Of a stretch of DNA of 62,116 bases, positions 1-8,449 are shown in pieces. Every line of letters starts with the position of its first letter. Position 1 is the stretch's first letter. Both the position numbers and the translations under genes were made by a program. A model generated the notes under the pieces. That model did not search any database, was not told the origin of the DNA, and worked only from the letters and a program-made list of their open reading frames with translations. Source of the DNA: Rhodospirillaceae bacterium (GTDB lineage Bacteria > Pseudomonadota > Alphaproteobacteria > Rhodospirillales > Casp-alpha2). The stretch spans positions 1-62,116 of the forward strand of contig JAERTE010000095.1 of NCBI GenBank assembly GCA_016845145.1, in the 5' to 3' direction.

Positions 1-7
1 CTTTTTA

Positions 8-118
8 ACCATACCCCCATCCCAACCTTCCCCCACAAGGGGGGAAGGGGCGTTGTAGAAACGACCTCGTTCCAATTCCCTCCCCCTTGATGGGGGAGGG
101 TTAGGGTGGGGGTGATGA
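8..118. repeat. Palindromic C-rich/G-rich intergenic repeat (REP/MITE-like)
   Basis: Two hairpins sit side by side: CCTTCCCCC (26-34) pairs with GGGGGAAGG (40-48), and CCCTCCCCC (78-86) pairs with GGGGGAGGG (92-100). The outer flanks (about 8-36 and 89-118) are also roughly inverted copies of one another. The whole element therefore looks like a non-coding palindromic unit of about 110 bp, of the dispersed kind common in proteobacterial genomes. No transposase is associated. Its copy number cannot be judged from one window. Confidence 0.7.
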
Positions 119-580
119 TTGCAACCCCAACAATTCGTAGAAGACATTGATTCCAAACCGACAACGGAAAAAAGTAACGAAACGAACCCAATTTCGCGCG
201 TCTCTCACATCACCCGTCCTTCCCGCGAACGCGGAAATGACGATACTGCTTTACCCGGACCCCAACCCTCTCACCCAACGGCAAGCATCGGTCCCGGCTC
301 TCTCCTTATTCGAATGTCAAATAGCGTGCCTTCGGTGGCGAACAGAAAAGCGCCCGCCGACGATGCCGGTCACTCATAGTACGACAAATCTAAAAAGTCA
401 ATATAATCCTAAACTAGGAGCAAAAGAATATATTGCTTTTCTACACCTTGCTCCGTAGGTCCATCAAGGGTGATGCCATGCTCGCTGGTGAGCGGAACGA
501 TAAATGGGAGATAGATACAGGATACTGTCAGTCAAGGTGAGCAGGACGCTGGCCCCCGAACTGGTGGAATTCCTATCTAA
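119..580. other. Non-coding stretch at the left edge
   Basis: No convincing gene is visible. Two overlapping short plus-strand reading frames (119-458) have low-complexity composition, no ribosome binding site and no recognisable domain, so I treat them as chance. A short palindrome, TTCCCGCG followed by CGCGGAAA (about 220-237), resembles the ubiquitous GCGGGAA-type intergenic palindromes. The stretch is AT-richer than most of the window. Confidence 0.5.
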
Positions 581-1792
581 TTAGGTCTTACCTTTACCAG
601 ATACAGATTTGGCGAGATCCAATAGATTTGGAGGTGGTGCATCTGGAGAGCCGGTATTCTCACTTGGTCGGAACAGCGCGTTCAAAATCAGTATACGTTC
701 ATCTGGCCCTAAATTGGCCTTCGGATCGTTTGTCAACGCGAGAAAGGTAGTGATCATGGTTTGTCGTTGCGCAGCGTCTGTTGCCATGTTCAAGTTGTGG
801 CTAAATAGACGGGTAAATATCCGGAGTGCCCAGGCTACGGCGGCGGCGGGAATAGTCAGTACCGCAATCGCACCAAGGCCAATATTGCCCGCATTGTCTC
901 TTGGCAGAATACTGATCAATGTCTTTCCATGAGAAACACCATATTCGAGGGCTAGGAAGATACCCAACAGGAATATTGTTGCTGCGATAGCAGTTACAGC
1001 AAGGTGACCTCGTTTTCGGTTCCGCCAGTATGTTGCAGGGGCTTCAAGCTGAAGCTTTTTGTGGTAAGTGTTTTCTAGAGCAGTTAAATTTTCACGCGCA
1101 CCACCATATTGTCTCCGAAAAAAGCGGAATAACCGATCATGATGACGATCGTAGTCGGTGGCCCGTTTGCCAATGTCGGCCATTAGATTAGTAGATTTAT
1201 TAACTTCTAAATCAATATCTGAACGGGCTTGGTCGGACATTTCTTGCCAGCTATCTTTGGTCTCCTTGATTAAGGACTTGTGTGCGGCAGCAAAATTTTC
1301 GGGATTTTCCCATGCCCGCTCCGCTCGATATACTGCTTCAGCGAACCGCAAAGCATCTGTCACATTGCCATATGGAATAACTTGACCAACTACGGACGAA
1401 AAAAGGATTGATGCGCTAGCTGGATGATCCTTTGCAAGTTCAAGAATGATTTTCCCCGAAGGTGAGCCAGAGGGAACACAGTTGGGCTCAGTTCCGTAGG
1501 CTTCCAAGTGACTTTTTAGCGAATTCAGAATATTGTGCCGGTGTTCCTTATCAGGATTGTCGATGTAGGACTGGGCCTGATCTCGAATTGTTCTAGCCAC
1601 CACGACCGCACGGTCGACTGGGTTGCCTAAGTTCGTCGGACGATTGTTGTTCGTTTTTTTCTGGAACTCGGCCCAGATATCGAATTCCTTTTGGGCGAAA
1701 TCCACAATCTGATTGATCGATTTGAACGTTCGCTTCCGATAGTCCTCGAAATCAACCGTGATCGGTTCAGATAAGGTTGTTGCTTCGGTCAT
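581..1792 (-). CDS. Membrane protein of unknown function, DUF6161-like
   Basis: The protein has 403 residues. A long, charged, largely helical N-terminal region is followed by two hydrophobic helices (about residues 265-285 and 305-330) and a short C-terminal tail. The pattern of helical N-terminus, two membrane segments and a late segment reading about T-M-I-T-T-F-L-A-L-T resembles the DUF6161 family, but I recognise it only weakly and know no function. I prefer the ATG at 1792, which has AAAGGA upstream, over a GTG 30 bases further out. Codon use and base composition are visibly AT-richer than the operons to the right, which suggests recent acquisition. It stands alone, transcribed toward the repeat at the window edge. 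Confidence 0.6.
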   Translation of the reverse strand: MTEATTLSEPITVDFEDYRKRTFKSINQIVDFAQKEFDIWAEFQKKTNNNRPTNLGNPVDRAVVVARTIRDQAQSYIDNPDKEHRHNILNSLKSHLEAYGTEPNCVPSGSPSGKIILELAKDHPASASILFSSVVGQVIPYGNVTDALRFAEAVYRAERAWENPENFAAAHKSLIKETKDSWQEMSDQARSDIDLEVNKSTNLMADIGKRATDYDRHHDRLFRFFRRQYGGARENLTALENTYHKKLQLEAPATYWRNRKRGHLAVTAIAATIFLLGIFLALEYGVSHGKTLISILPRDNAGNIGLGAIAVLTIPAAAVAWALRIFTRLFSHNLNMATDAAQRQTMITTFLALTNDPKANLGPDERILILNALFRPSENTGSPDAPPPNLLDLAKSVSGKGKT

Positions 1793-1968
1793 AACGACAG
1801 TCCTTTGCCCCTGTAAAAACACTAACAGCTAGGGCGAAGGCTTAGTGTAACAAACTCCGCAAAAGTAGAACAGATATCTTGCTCAGGCTCCGACGACACC
1901 AATTATGAAGCCTGTTTACTTACCTCCACAGAGGCGACGATAAACAAGTGATATACTGGTAATTTATG

Positions 1969-2385
1969 TCACCCCTCAAACCGAGCCCGAATCTCGTCGG
2001 GCACCGGCACTGCCTTGAGCCCGTTGGGCCGATCCGGGGCGGGCACGACCCAGGCGCGGACCTCGTGGCCTTCGGCGCATTTTTCGCCTTGGTTATAGAC
2101 CGTGTGCTTGATCTTGAACGATGAATTGCCCCAATGCTCGATGCCGCTCTCCACGGTGATGGTGTCGCGGTAGCGCGAGGGGCGGAAGAACTTGGAGTGC
2201 GCGTCCAGGATTGGAATGCCGACGATATCGTCGCCGGCGAACAATGTTGAGAGGTCGAGGCCGACCGACGCGAACAGGTCCGTGGTGCCGCAATCGAACC
2301 ATTTGAAGTAGTTCGGGTAGAACACGATGACGGCGGGGTCGCAGTCGCCCCAATGGATATCAATATCGAGTTTGTTGGTTTTCAT
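1969..2385 (-). CDS. Hotdog-fold acyl-CoA thioesterase (4HBT family)
   Basis: The protein has 138 residues, the usual size for a 4-hydroxybenzoyl-CoA thioesterase. It carries the class signature W-G-D-C-D-P-A near residue 10, followed by Y-P-N-Y-F. The second Asp of that motif aligns with the catalytic Asp17 of the Pseudomonas enzyme. It would hydrolyse an aromatic acyl-CoA in the cytoplasm. It is the last gene of the minus-strand molybdoenzyme/CoA-ligase operon, 22 bases after the ligase. I infer that it releases CoA from the oxidised aryl-acetyl-CoA product or recycles CoA. The ATG at 2385 is chosen because the motif begins directly after it and GGAAG lies upstream; a longer upstream extension is low-complexity and overlaps the ligase. 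Confidence 0.8.
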   Translation of the reverse strand: MKTNKLDIDIHWGDCDPAVIVFYPNYFKWFDCGTTDLFASVGLDLSTLFAGDDIVGIPILDAHSKFFRPSRYRDTITVESGIEHWGNSSFKIKHTVYNQGEKCAEGHEVRAWVVPAPDRPNGLKAVPVPDEIRARFEG

Positions 2386-2407
2386 GGGTACTTCCAAAAA
2401 TTTGATG

Positions 2408-3724
2408 TTACTTGGGCCGTAAATCGCGCACGCGCACGGCTTTGCCCTCACTTCGCGGCACTTCGCCCGGCGCCAGCACAACGACGCGCGCACTGACGCC
2501 GATGGTTTCCTTGATGCGTTTCGCGACGCCGGCCGCCAGGCCGTCATAGTCGTGCGGCTCGACGCCTTCCTGTGCTTCGACCTCGACGCTCAATGTGTCC
2601 ATGGCGCCGTCGCGTTGCACCACCAGTTGATAGTGCGGCGCGATGCCCTGCATGCCGATGAGTACGCTCTCAATTTGCGACGGGAACAGGTTGACGCCGC
2701 GGATGATCAGCATGTCGTCGGATCGCCCGGCCAGGCGCAGGATACGCAGATGCGTGCGCCCGCAGATGCAGGGCGCGTCGGTCAGTTGCGTGATGTCACG
2801 GGTGCGGTAGCGGATCATCGGCTGCGCCCATTTCGACAGCGTGGTGATCACCAGCTCGCCGGTCTCGCCCATGGGCAAGACGTCGCCGGTGTCTGGATTG
2901 ATGATCTCAAACAAAAACAAATCTTCCCAACCGTGCAGGCCGTCGCGGGCCTCCAGGCATTCCGCCGCCACGCCGGGGCCGATGATTTCAGACAGCCCAT
3001 AGGTGTCGATGGAGGTCATGCCCCAGCCCGCATCGAGCGTGGCGCGCATCTCGTCGGTCCAGGGCTCGGCGCCGAACAACGCATACTTGATCGAAAGCGA
3101 GGCCAGATCGACATCCATCTTTTTCGCCGTGTCGATCAGGCTCAGCGCATAGGATGGCGTCGCGCCCAGCAGTTGCGGGCCGAAATCGCGCAGCAGCGTG
3201 ATCTGCCTTTCACTCATGCCGCCCGAGACAGGGATCACCGTGCAGCCCAAACGCTCCGCACCGTAGTGATAGCCGAACGCGCCGGTGAACAGCGAGTAAC
3301 CGTAAGCGTTGTGCATCAGGTCGCCGGGCCGCCCGCCGCCGCAGGCAATGGTGCGCGCCATGACATCGGTCCAGGTGTTGAGGTCGGCCTCGGTATATCC
3401 CACCACGGTCGGCTTGCCGGTGGTGCCGGATGAGGCGTGGATGCGGGTGATCTGTTCGCGCGGTACGGCGAACATATTGAACGGATAGGCGTCGCGCAGG
3501 TCGTCCTTCACGGTGAAGGGAAAGCGCTGGAAATCTTCCATGCGCCCGAGGTCGCCGGGTTTGACACCGGCCTTATCCCAGGCCCGCTTGTAGTGGTCGA
3601 CGTTGGCGTAGGCGTGCGCCACCATCAGTTTCAGTTTTTCCAGTTGCAGGGCCTGAATGTCCGCGCGCGCCAGGGTTTCCGCCGCGCGGTCGAACATATA
3701 GCCGTCGTGAGTGTTGCCGCTCAT
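2408..3724 (-). CDS. Phenylacetate-CoA ligase-like adenylate-forming enzyme
   Basis: The protein has 438 residues, the normal length of PaaK-type aryl-CoA ligases, which activate phenylacetate or a related aryl acid with ATP and CoA. The AMP-binding loop S-S-G-T-T-G-K-P lies near residue 100. A further conserved block, Y-G-L-S-E-I-I-G-P-G, follows in the middle, and the C-terminal domain contains R-G-V-N-L-F-P-S-Q-I-E. An ATG at 3724 gives a standard N-terminus. The upstream in-frame extension translates a 12-bp tandem repeat into G-N-R repeats and is unlikely to be protein. The gene follows the fused redox subunit by 55 bases, so it probably supplies the CoA thioester oxidised by the molybdoenzyme. 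The exact aryl substrate is not determined. Confidence 0.82.
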   Translation of the reverse strand: MSGNTHDGYMFDRAAETLARADIQALQLEKLKLMVAHAYANVDHYKRAWDKAGVKPGDLGRMEDFQRFPFTVKDDLRDAYPFNMFAVPREQITRIHASSGTTGKPTVVGYTEADLNTWTDVMARTIACGGGRPGDLMHNAYGYSLFTGAFGYHYGAERLGCTVIPVSGGMSERQITLLRDFGPQLLGATPSYALSLIDTAKKMDVDLASLSIKYALFGAEPWTDEMRATLDAGWGMTSIDTYGLSEIIGPGVAAECLEARDGLHGWEDLFLFEIINPDTGDVLPMGETGELVITTLSKWAQPMIRYRTRDITQLTDAPCICGRTHLRILRLAGRSDDMLIIRGVNLFPSQIESVLIGMQGIAPHYQLVVQRDGAMDTLSVEVEAQEGVEPHDYDGLAAGVAKRIKETIGVSARVVVLAPGEVPRSEGKAVRVRDLRPK

Positions 3725-3732
3725 GGGAGACC

Positions 3733-3791
3733 TACTTCCAACCTTATTTCCAGCTCTATTTCCAGCCCTATTTCCAACCCTATTTCCAACC
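3733..3791. repeat. 12-bp tandem repeat (about 5 units) at a gene junction
   Basis: Units of TATTTCCARCYC begin at 3745, 3757, 3769 and 3781 (the last one base short), with a degenerate unit at 3733. The array spans the stop codon of the redox-subunit fusion (3780-3782) and fills the gap before the CoA-ligase start at 3724. On the minus strand it carries repeated GGAAATA, a purine-rich motif. Changes in unit number would alter the spacing before the ligase ribosome binding region, and unit loss near the stop could change the C-terminus of the fusion. Confidence 0.85.
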
Positions 3792-5390
3792 GGGCTGGAT
3801 ACCGGCGGCAATGCCGCCGATACCACGCGCCGGGACTTTCTCGATGGCGAAGCCCTGGTTGTAGGACGCCTTGACGATGATGATGTATTTCATCGCCCAC
3901 CCCGCGACGGCGGCGCTGATGCCCGCCAAAAACGCCGTTAGGGCGGCATGCGCCGGGAACGCCATGGCGGCTGCGGCCAATCCGATGGGGAGCAAATGTC
4001 CGACCACGATGACACCCGCGTTGATGCCGTCCAGCACCCGGAGCGTCATTTCCGGCGCGTTGCCGGCAAGCTGGCGGCGGTAGTTCAACCACGAACCGGC
4101 CCGAAGCAGCGTAAATGCCAGCACGGCCCACAAGGAGACGGCTTGAAGTCCACCCAGCACCACCGGGAATACGGCCGTGGCGGCGAGCGTCAAGCCCGCG
4201 CCTTCGGTCAAACCGGTATTGACGATCAACGGCATGATGGCTCGGTTCCGCCAGGCCGGAATGCCCTTGGCTTCGACCAAAATACGGCCTTGCGCGATCA
4301 CGAATGCCAAGCCCAGCAACCCCGCCACGATGGCCAGCTCGCGCGAGCCCATCCAAAGCGCCAGGAAGGCGACGGGGAAGAACACCACGCCGATCATCGC
4401 CTCCCGCGTCATCCAAGAGGTTTGCGGATGAAACAGTACGTTCAAGGGTGCGCGCAATGGGCGGCCGGTCTCCAGAAACACCATGAACAGCCCAAGTGCG
4501 ACGGACGCCATGGCCGCCAGTTGCAATGCGCCCGGCGTGGCGCCCAGTAAAGTGGCCATGGCACCCATGACGGCCAGGCCGCCGCCGGTGCCGCCGCCGA
4601 TGAAGTTGCCCGCTGCGCGCCAATCCCAGTGTTGTTGCAGCCACGGCTTGACGCCCAGGTCGGCGCTGTTGTTGACCGTCTTGATCATGTCGGCGTGATC
4701 AGGTTCGGGGCTGTCGTTATCTGCGTAGACATAATGGAAGTTCGGATCGGTGCCGAGTTCCGCGTGCATCTTGAAGGTCTTGGACCCGGCCAGCATTTTC
4801 GACACATTGCTGTCAGCGTCGTTGGCGTCACCGAAGTGCAGGGCATCGGCGATGCAGGCATTGACGCAGGCCGGTGTGGCGCGCGGGTCGACGCCGGGCG
4901 TGAGGCCGTTCTCCAGGCCGAAATCGATGCGGTCCGAACACCAGGTGCATTTTTGCGCCACGCCCAGGCGCGCCGGGTCTTCGCGTTCGGCTTCGTTCTT
5001 CATTTTGCCGCCATAGGCAAATGTCGGGCGCTGTACCTTGAAGCGCGCCTGATAGGGACACGCCACGGCGCAGTAGGCGCAGCCGATGCAGATGTCATAA
5101 TCAATGGTGACGATGCCGTCGGCGCGCTGGCCCGTTGCGGTGGATGGGCACACGTGCATGCAGGGCGGGTCCGAGCAGTGCTGGCAGCCCACCGGCACGA
5201 AGGTGCGGCGCACGTCCGGGAAGGTGCCGCTCTCGATATCCAACACGCGCCGCCATTGCACGGCGGGCGAGGTGGCGTTGGCGTGCTTGCAGGCCGCCGT
5301 GCAGGTCTGGCAGCCGACGCAGCGCTCCAGGTCGGCGATCATGGTCCAGCGCTTGGAGGGGTCGCCCACATGTGAATTGGGTGCGCTCAT
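3780..5390 (-). CDS. Fused 4x[4Fe-4S] ferredoxin and NrfD/DmsC-like membrane anchor (PadC-PadD-like)
   Basis: The protein has 536 residues. The first 230 or so form a DmsB/PhsB-type electron-transfer subunit with four cysteine clusters: C-V-G-C-Q-T-C near 24, C-Q-H-C...C-M-H-V-C-P near 70, C-I-G-C-A-Y-C-A-V-A-C-P near 100 and C-T-W-C...C-V-N-A-C further on. From about 255 to 520 there are roughly eight hydrophobic helices typical of a DmsC-like quinone-reactive anchor. In most relatives these are two genes; here they are one continuous frame. It should take electrons from the molybdopterin subunit encoded just upstream (ATGA overlap at 5387-5390) and pass them to the membrane quinone pool. 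No Tat or Sec signal is visible, so the complex probably faces the cytoplasm. Confidence 0.85.
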   Translation of the reverse strand: MSAPNSHVGDPSKRWTMIADLERCVGCQTCTAACKHANATSPAVQWRRVLDIESGTFPDVRRTFVPVGCQHCSDPPCMHVCPSTATGQRADGIVTIDYDICIGCAYCAVACPYQARFKVQRPTFAYGGKMKNEAEREDPARLGVAQKCTWCSDRIDFGLENGLTPGVDPRATPACVNACIADALHFGDANDADSNVSKMLAGSKTFKMHAELGTDPNFHYVYADNDSPEPDHADMIKTVNNSADLGVKPWLQQHWDWRAAGNFIGGGTGGGLAVMGAMATLLGATPGALQLAAMASVALGLFMVFLETGRPLRAPLNVLFHPQTSWMTREAMIGVVFFPVAFLALWMGSRELAIVAGLLGLAFVIAQGRILVEAKGIPAWRNRAIMPLIVNTGLTEGAGLTLAATAVFPVVLGGLQAVSLWAVLAFTLLRAGSWLNYRRQLAGNAPEMTLRVLDGINAGVIVVGHLLPIGLAAAAMAFPAHAALTAFLAGISAAVAGWAMKYIIIVKASYNQGFAIEKVPARGIGGIAAGIQPGWK

Positions 5391-8119
5391 GCTAGGGCTC
5401 CCACCTTGCGGATATTCACTTTAACGAGGTCGGCCCCCGATCCGGTGGCGTCGGTGAGGTCAAGCAGCATGGGCATCAGCTTGTTCATGGAAGGCACGTC
5501 GAAGTCTTTGGCCAATGGCGTTTTCCAGTGATTGAACTGGGCGATCATCAAGATCGTGTCGGGCCGGATGCCCTGGCGCAGCACCGCCTTGCCCTGGGTT
5601 GAGTTGATGGGCGAGGAAACCTCGATCTCGTCGCCGTCCTCGATGCCGAGATCGGCGGCCATGCCCGCATTGAGGATGATACCCTTGTGCCCGGCGATGT
5701 TGTCGGCGACTTCCTTGATCATCTGGATACCGGCGTTGCCGCCCCATGAATACTGCATGGACCGGCTGGTCAGCAGCCATAGCGGATAGTCGTCGATATC
5801 GATGTCGAAGTTTTTCTCCAGCGCCTCTTCCCAGATGCCCGGGAAATCGTGCCAGGCGGGCAGCGGCTCGTACTCGCGCAATTGCCGGTCCCACCAGGTG
5901 ATGCCGAATTCGTGCAGGCGGTTGCCGAGCTCGCGCCCGATGCGGGTCAGGCGTTCCTGGTAGGGCAGTTCGAAACGCAAACCCTGATCTTCGATGGATG
6001 GATACAGATACCAATGGATGCGGTCGTAGGGACCGACCTTGAAACCGTGTTCTTTGAAATAGTCCAGGCCGACGATGTCGTCGGGGTCCAGCTCCGCCGA
6101 TGCGGCACGGCAGCTGGCGTCCCAGATTTCTTCGACGCTGTGTTCCTTGGCGGTGTCGAGCGAGAAGTCGAAGCCCTCGCCGAACAGCCGAATGCCCGCC
6201 GCGCCCTTGTTGACGGCGGTGTTGAACTCTTCCAGGAGGCCTGTGCGTTTTGCCAGCTCCTGCGAAATCCAGGTGAAGTCACGCGCCTCGCCTTGCGTGC
6301 CGGCCACCGGTTGGCGCAGCGCGAAGCCGGCGCGGTCCCAGAACTGTTCCACGTACTTGGTGCCGCCGACGCGGATCAACTGCAAGCCTTCCAGATCGGT
6401 GCAGTCGGGCAGCAGGACATCGGCGTAATGGTTGGTTTCGTCCATGGTGTAGGCGAAGCAGACGACGAAGGGGAAATTCGTCAGCACTTCCTGCACGCCG
6501 TCGGTATCCCAAAACGAAATCGCCGGGTTGGTGCGGTAACAGAACCACACGTCCGGCGGTGTCGATTTCGGGAACTTATCGGGCGCGTGTTTTTGCGCCA
6601 TCCACGCGAAGTGCGTCGGGCCCAACGCCGGCGACCACGCACTGTTGGCGACCAGCGGCACCAGCGTTGAGTGCGCGTTGCGGATTTGCGGTTTGGAGCG
6701 CCAGCCGTCCTTATCGGTCGGGTTCCAGGGATAGACCATGAACCCGTCCTCGCCCGGCAACACCGATGCCTGGCGCGATGTGGCGGGGCGGTTCAAGCGC
6801 ACCGTGGTGCCCAGCGTGCCACCCGGCACTTCCAGCGATCCCGTCAGGCAGGCCAGTTGCGTACGTCCCCAGCAGGTCTCGTAGCCGCCCCAGCCGTTGT
6901 TGACGGTTTTACCCAAATGGATGCCGACCGGGCGGTAGGGCAGCGTGCGGCCGCTGATCTCGATGGTTTCACCGATCCGCGCGTGATCGAGGAATTCCTT
7001 GGTGATGCGGCGGATGGTCTCGGCATCGACGCCGCATATCTCCGCCGCCCATTCCGGCGTGTAATCGATAACATGATCGGCCAGTACCTGATGCGCGGGC
7101 CGCACGTCGACCACGCCATGGGTCCAGATATGGTCATCGGGACCGACTTCGATGCCGGCGACCTGATAAGTACCCAGCAGGGCCGGGTGCGTGTCGGGCG
7201 TATCGAAGGGCACGGCGGCGCCGGTTTTTTCATCCCAAAGAAGCGGCTTCCTGGTGTCGGGATCGCGCAGATAATAGCCCTCGGGCCCGACCAGATAGGG
7301 CGCCGACGTGCGGTCGCGCAAGAACGGCAGGTCCAGCTTGTCGCCGAAATCGTGGATCAATACCTGGATCATGGCGAACATGAAGGCGGGATCGGTTTTC
7401 GGCTTGATCGGCACCCATTCGGCCGAGCACGCCCCGGTGATGGAGAGGTGCGGCTCGATCTGCACGCGCTTGATGCCGCGTCCGCGCGCATCGGCATGGC
7501 GTTTGACCCCGACCACGCCGCCGGACGCCTCGATGTTGCCGCCGAACGACAGCACATATTCGCAGTTGGGTGTGTCGGGGCAGACGGTGAAGGCGCGGTG
7601 CCACAGCTCGCCATAAAGATGCTCCGAGTGCGTGCACTTGACGCCCTGACCCGACCCGAACGACAGGTCGATCACCTTCCATGCGCTCAGGAACGCCGGA
7701 AACGCACCCATATAAGATGTCGGCGTTCCACCGCCGCCGAAGCTGGCCGCGACGCGCGGATAGCCGCTCTCGTCGGTCATGCCTTTGGCTTTGGCGGCAT
7801 TGAGTTTATCCGCCACCAGACCCAGCGCTTCATCCCAGGAAATCGGTACGAAGCCAGGATCTTCGTTGCGGCCCTTGTTCGGATTGGTGCGTTTCATGGG
7901 TGTGAGGACGCGGTTGGGGTTGTAGGTCTTTTGCACCAGGCCGTATGCCTTGACGCAGGCGCGCCCGCAACCGGGGTGGATATCCTTGGCGTCGAACAGC
8001 GGCTCGACCTCGGTCGCCACGCCGTCTTCGACACGCACGGTCAGAAAATCCGGGCCCGCGACACACTGGTAACAGTAGGTAGGGACCCGCTTGTCTTTGG
8101 CGTTCGCCGCTTCGGTCAT
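5387..8119 (-). CDS. Molybdopterin oxidoreductase large subunit, phenylacetyl-CoA:acceptor oxidoreductase-like (PadB-like)
   Basis: The protein has 910 residues and belongs to the DMSO-reductase superfamily: an N-terminal Fe-S segment, central bis-MGD domains and a C-terminal molydopterin dinucleotide-binding domain (around the last 130 residues). It best matches my recollection of the PadB family, including the G-S-G-Q-G-V-K-C and S-I-T-G-A-C-S-A-E-W blocks. PadB-type enzymes oxidise phenylacetyl-CoA to phenylglyoxylate with quinone as acceptor. The Fe-S motif is unusual: C16-x2-C19 is present, but the third Cys of C-x2-C-x3-C is replaced around P23-D24, and further Cys occur at 51 and 55. 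There is no Tat signal, consistent with a cytoplasmic enzyme acting on CoA esters. The ATG at 8119 with AAGGTGA upstream is preferred to a TTG at 8155. Confidence 0.8.
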   Translation of the reverse strand: MTEAANAKDKRVPTYCYQCVAGPDFLTVRVEDGVATEVEPLFDAKDIHPGCGRACVKAYGLVQKTYNPNRVLTPMKRTNPNKGRNEDPGFVPISWDEALGLVADKLNAAKAKGMTDESGYPRVAASFGGGGTPTSYMGAFPAFLSAWKVIDLSFGSGQGVKCTHSEHLYGELWHRAFTVCPDTPNCEYVLSFGGNIEASGGVVGVKRHADARGRGIKRVQIEPHLSITGACSAEWVPIKPKTDPAFMFAMIQVLIHDFGDKLDLPFLRDRTSAPYLVGPEGYYLRDPDTRKPLLWDEKTGAAVPFDTPDTHPALLGTYQVAGIEVGPDDHIWTHGVVDVRPAHQVLADHVIDYTPEWAAEICGVDAETIRRITKEFLDHARIGETIEISGRTLPYRPVGIHLGKTVNNGWGGYETCWGRTQLACLTGSLEVPGGTLGTTVRLNRPATSRQASVLPGEDGFMVYPWNPTDKDGWRSKPQIRNAHSTLVPLVANSAWSPALGPTHFAWMAQKHAPDKFPKSTPPDVWFCYRTNPAISFWDTDGVQEVLTNFPFVVCFAYTMDETNHYADVLLPDCTDLEGLQLIRVGGTKYVEQFWDRAGFALRQPVAGTQGEARDFTWISQELAKRTGLLEEFNTAVNKGAAGIRLFGEGFDFSLDTAKEHSVEEIWDASCRAASAELDPDDIVGLDYFKEHGFKVGPYDRIHWYLYPSIEDQGLRFELPYQERLTRIGRELGNRLHEFGITWWDRQLREYEPLPAWHDFPGIWEEALEKNFDIDIDDYPLWLLTSRSMQYSWGGNAGIQMIKEVADNIAGHKGIILNAGMAADLGIEDGDEIEVSSPINSTQGKAVLRQGIRPDTILMIAQFNHWKTPLAKDFDVPSMNKLMPMLLDLTDATGSGADLVKVNIRKVGALA

Positions 8120-8184
8120 CTCAAGTCTCACCTTACCTTTTTCAGCAACGGCCAAGCGTAGGTTTCACTACGCGCTGGCGCAAG

Positions 8185-8206
8185 ATTGCTTTGCGCCCAA
8201 GGCAAT
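8185..8206. promoter_or_regulatory. Imperfect 22-bp palindrome, possible activator site for hup
   Basis: ATTGC and GCAAT flank a 12-base core with further matches; 18 of 22 positions are symmetric, counted by eye. It lies about 145 bases upstream of the hupS sigma-54 promoter, a normal distance for an enhancer, and in the intergenic region shared with the divergent molybdoenzyme operon. The TTG...CAA half-sites recall HupR-type sites. Function is inference. Confidence 0.35.
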
Positions 8207-8350
8207 TGGATTTCCCTATACGTTGTCGGCTTATCGGCTGGTAAGCGGCTTTCCAATACGCTGAGCGAATGGAAGGCGCCATTCCGCCGCCCTGCACACG
8301 ATGGCGCGCGGGACCTCTCTAAGTCGTTGGAATATAGACAAAACACAAAC

Positions 8351-8365
8351 TGGCCCGGGTTTTGC
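8351..8365 (+). promoter_or_regulatory. Sigma-54 promoter of hupSLC
   Basis: TGGCCCGGGTTTTGC gives GG at -24 (8352-8353), exactly ten bases, then GC at -12 (8364-8365), with the preferred TTTGC context. Transcription would begin near 8377, leaving a leader of about 70 bases before hupS with a GGAGG ribosome site. The HupR/HoxA-type activator encoded at 24238 has the GAFTGA loop needed to contact sigma-54. Confidence 0.85.
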
Positions 8366-8449
8366 TGTTTAAGCCAGTTAAGCGATCGCCCGGATAGTCG
8401 TCCGGGCCATGGGAAACGAAGGCGGAAATGACGGTGGAGGCAGACTGAC

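Noticed and set aside
1..118. CRISPR-like repeat array
   Set aside because: There are only two hairpins in inverted arrangement and no regular spacers or cas genes.
119..458. Two overlapping short plus-strand reading frames
   Set aside because: No ribosome site, no domain, biased composition, and they lie beside the repeat element; most likely chance frames.
8202..8216. Possible minus-strand sigma-54 promoter for the PadB-like operon (GG-N10-GC)
   Set aside because: The -12 half TTGC fits, but the -24 half reads GGGAAA instead of TGGCAC, and no local activator for this operon is known. Spacing alone occurs often by chance.
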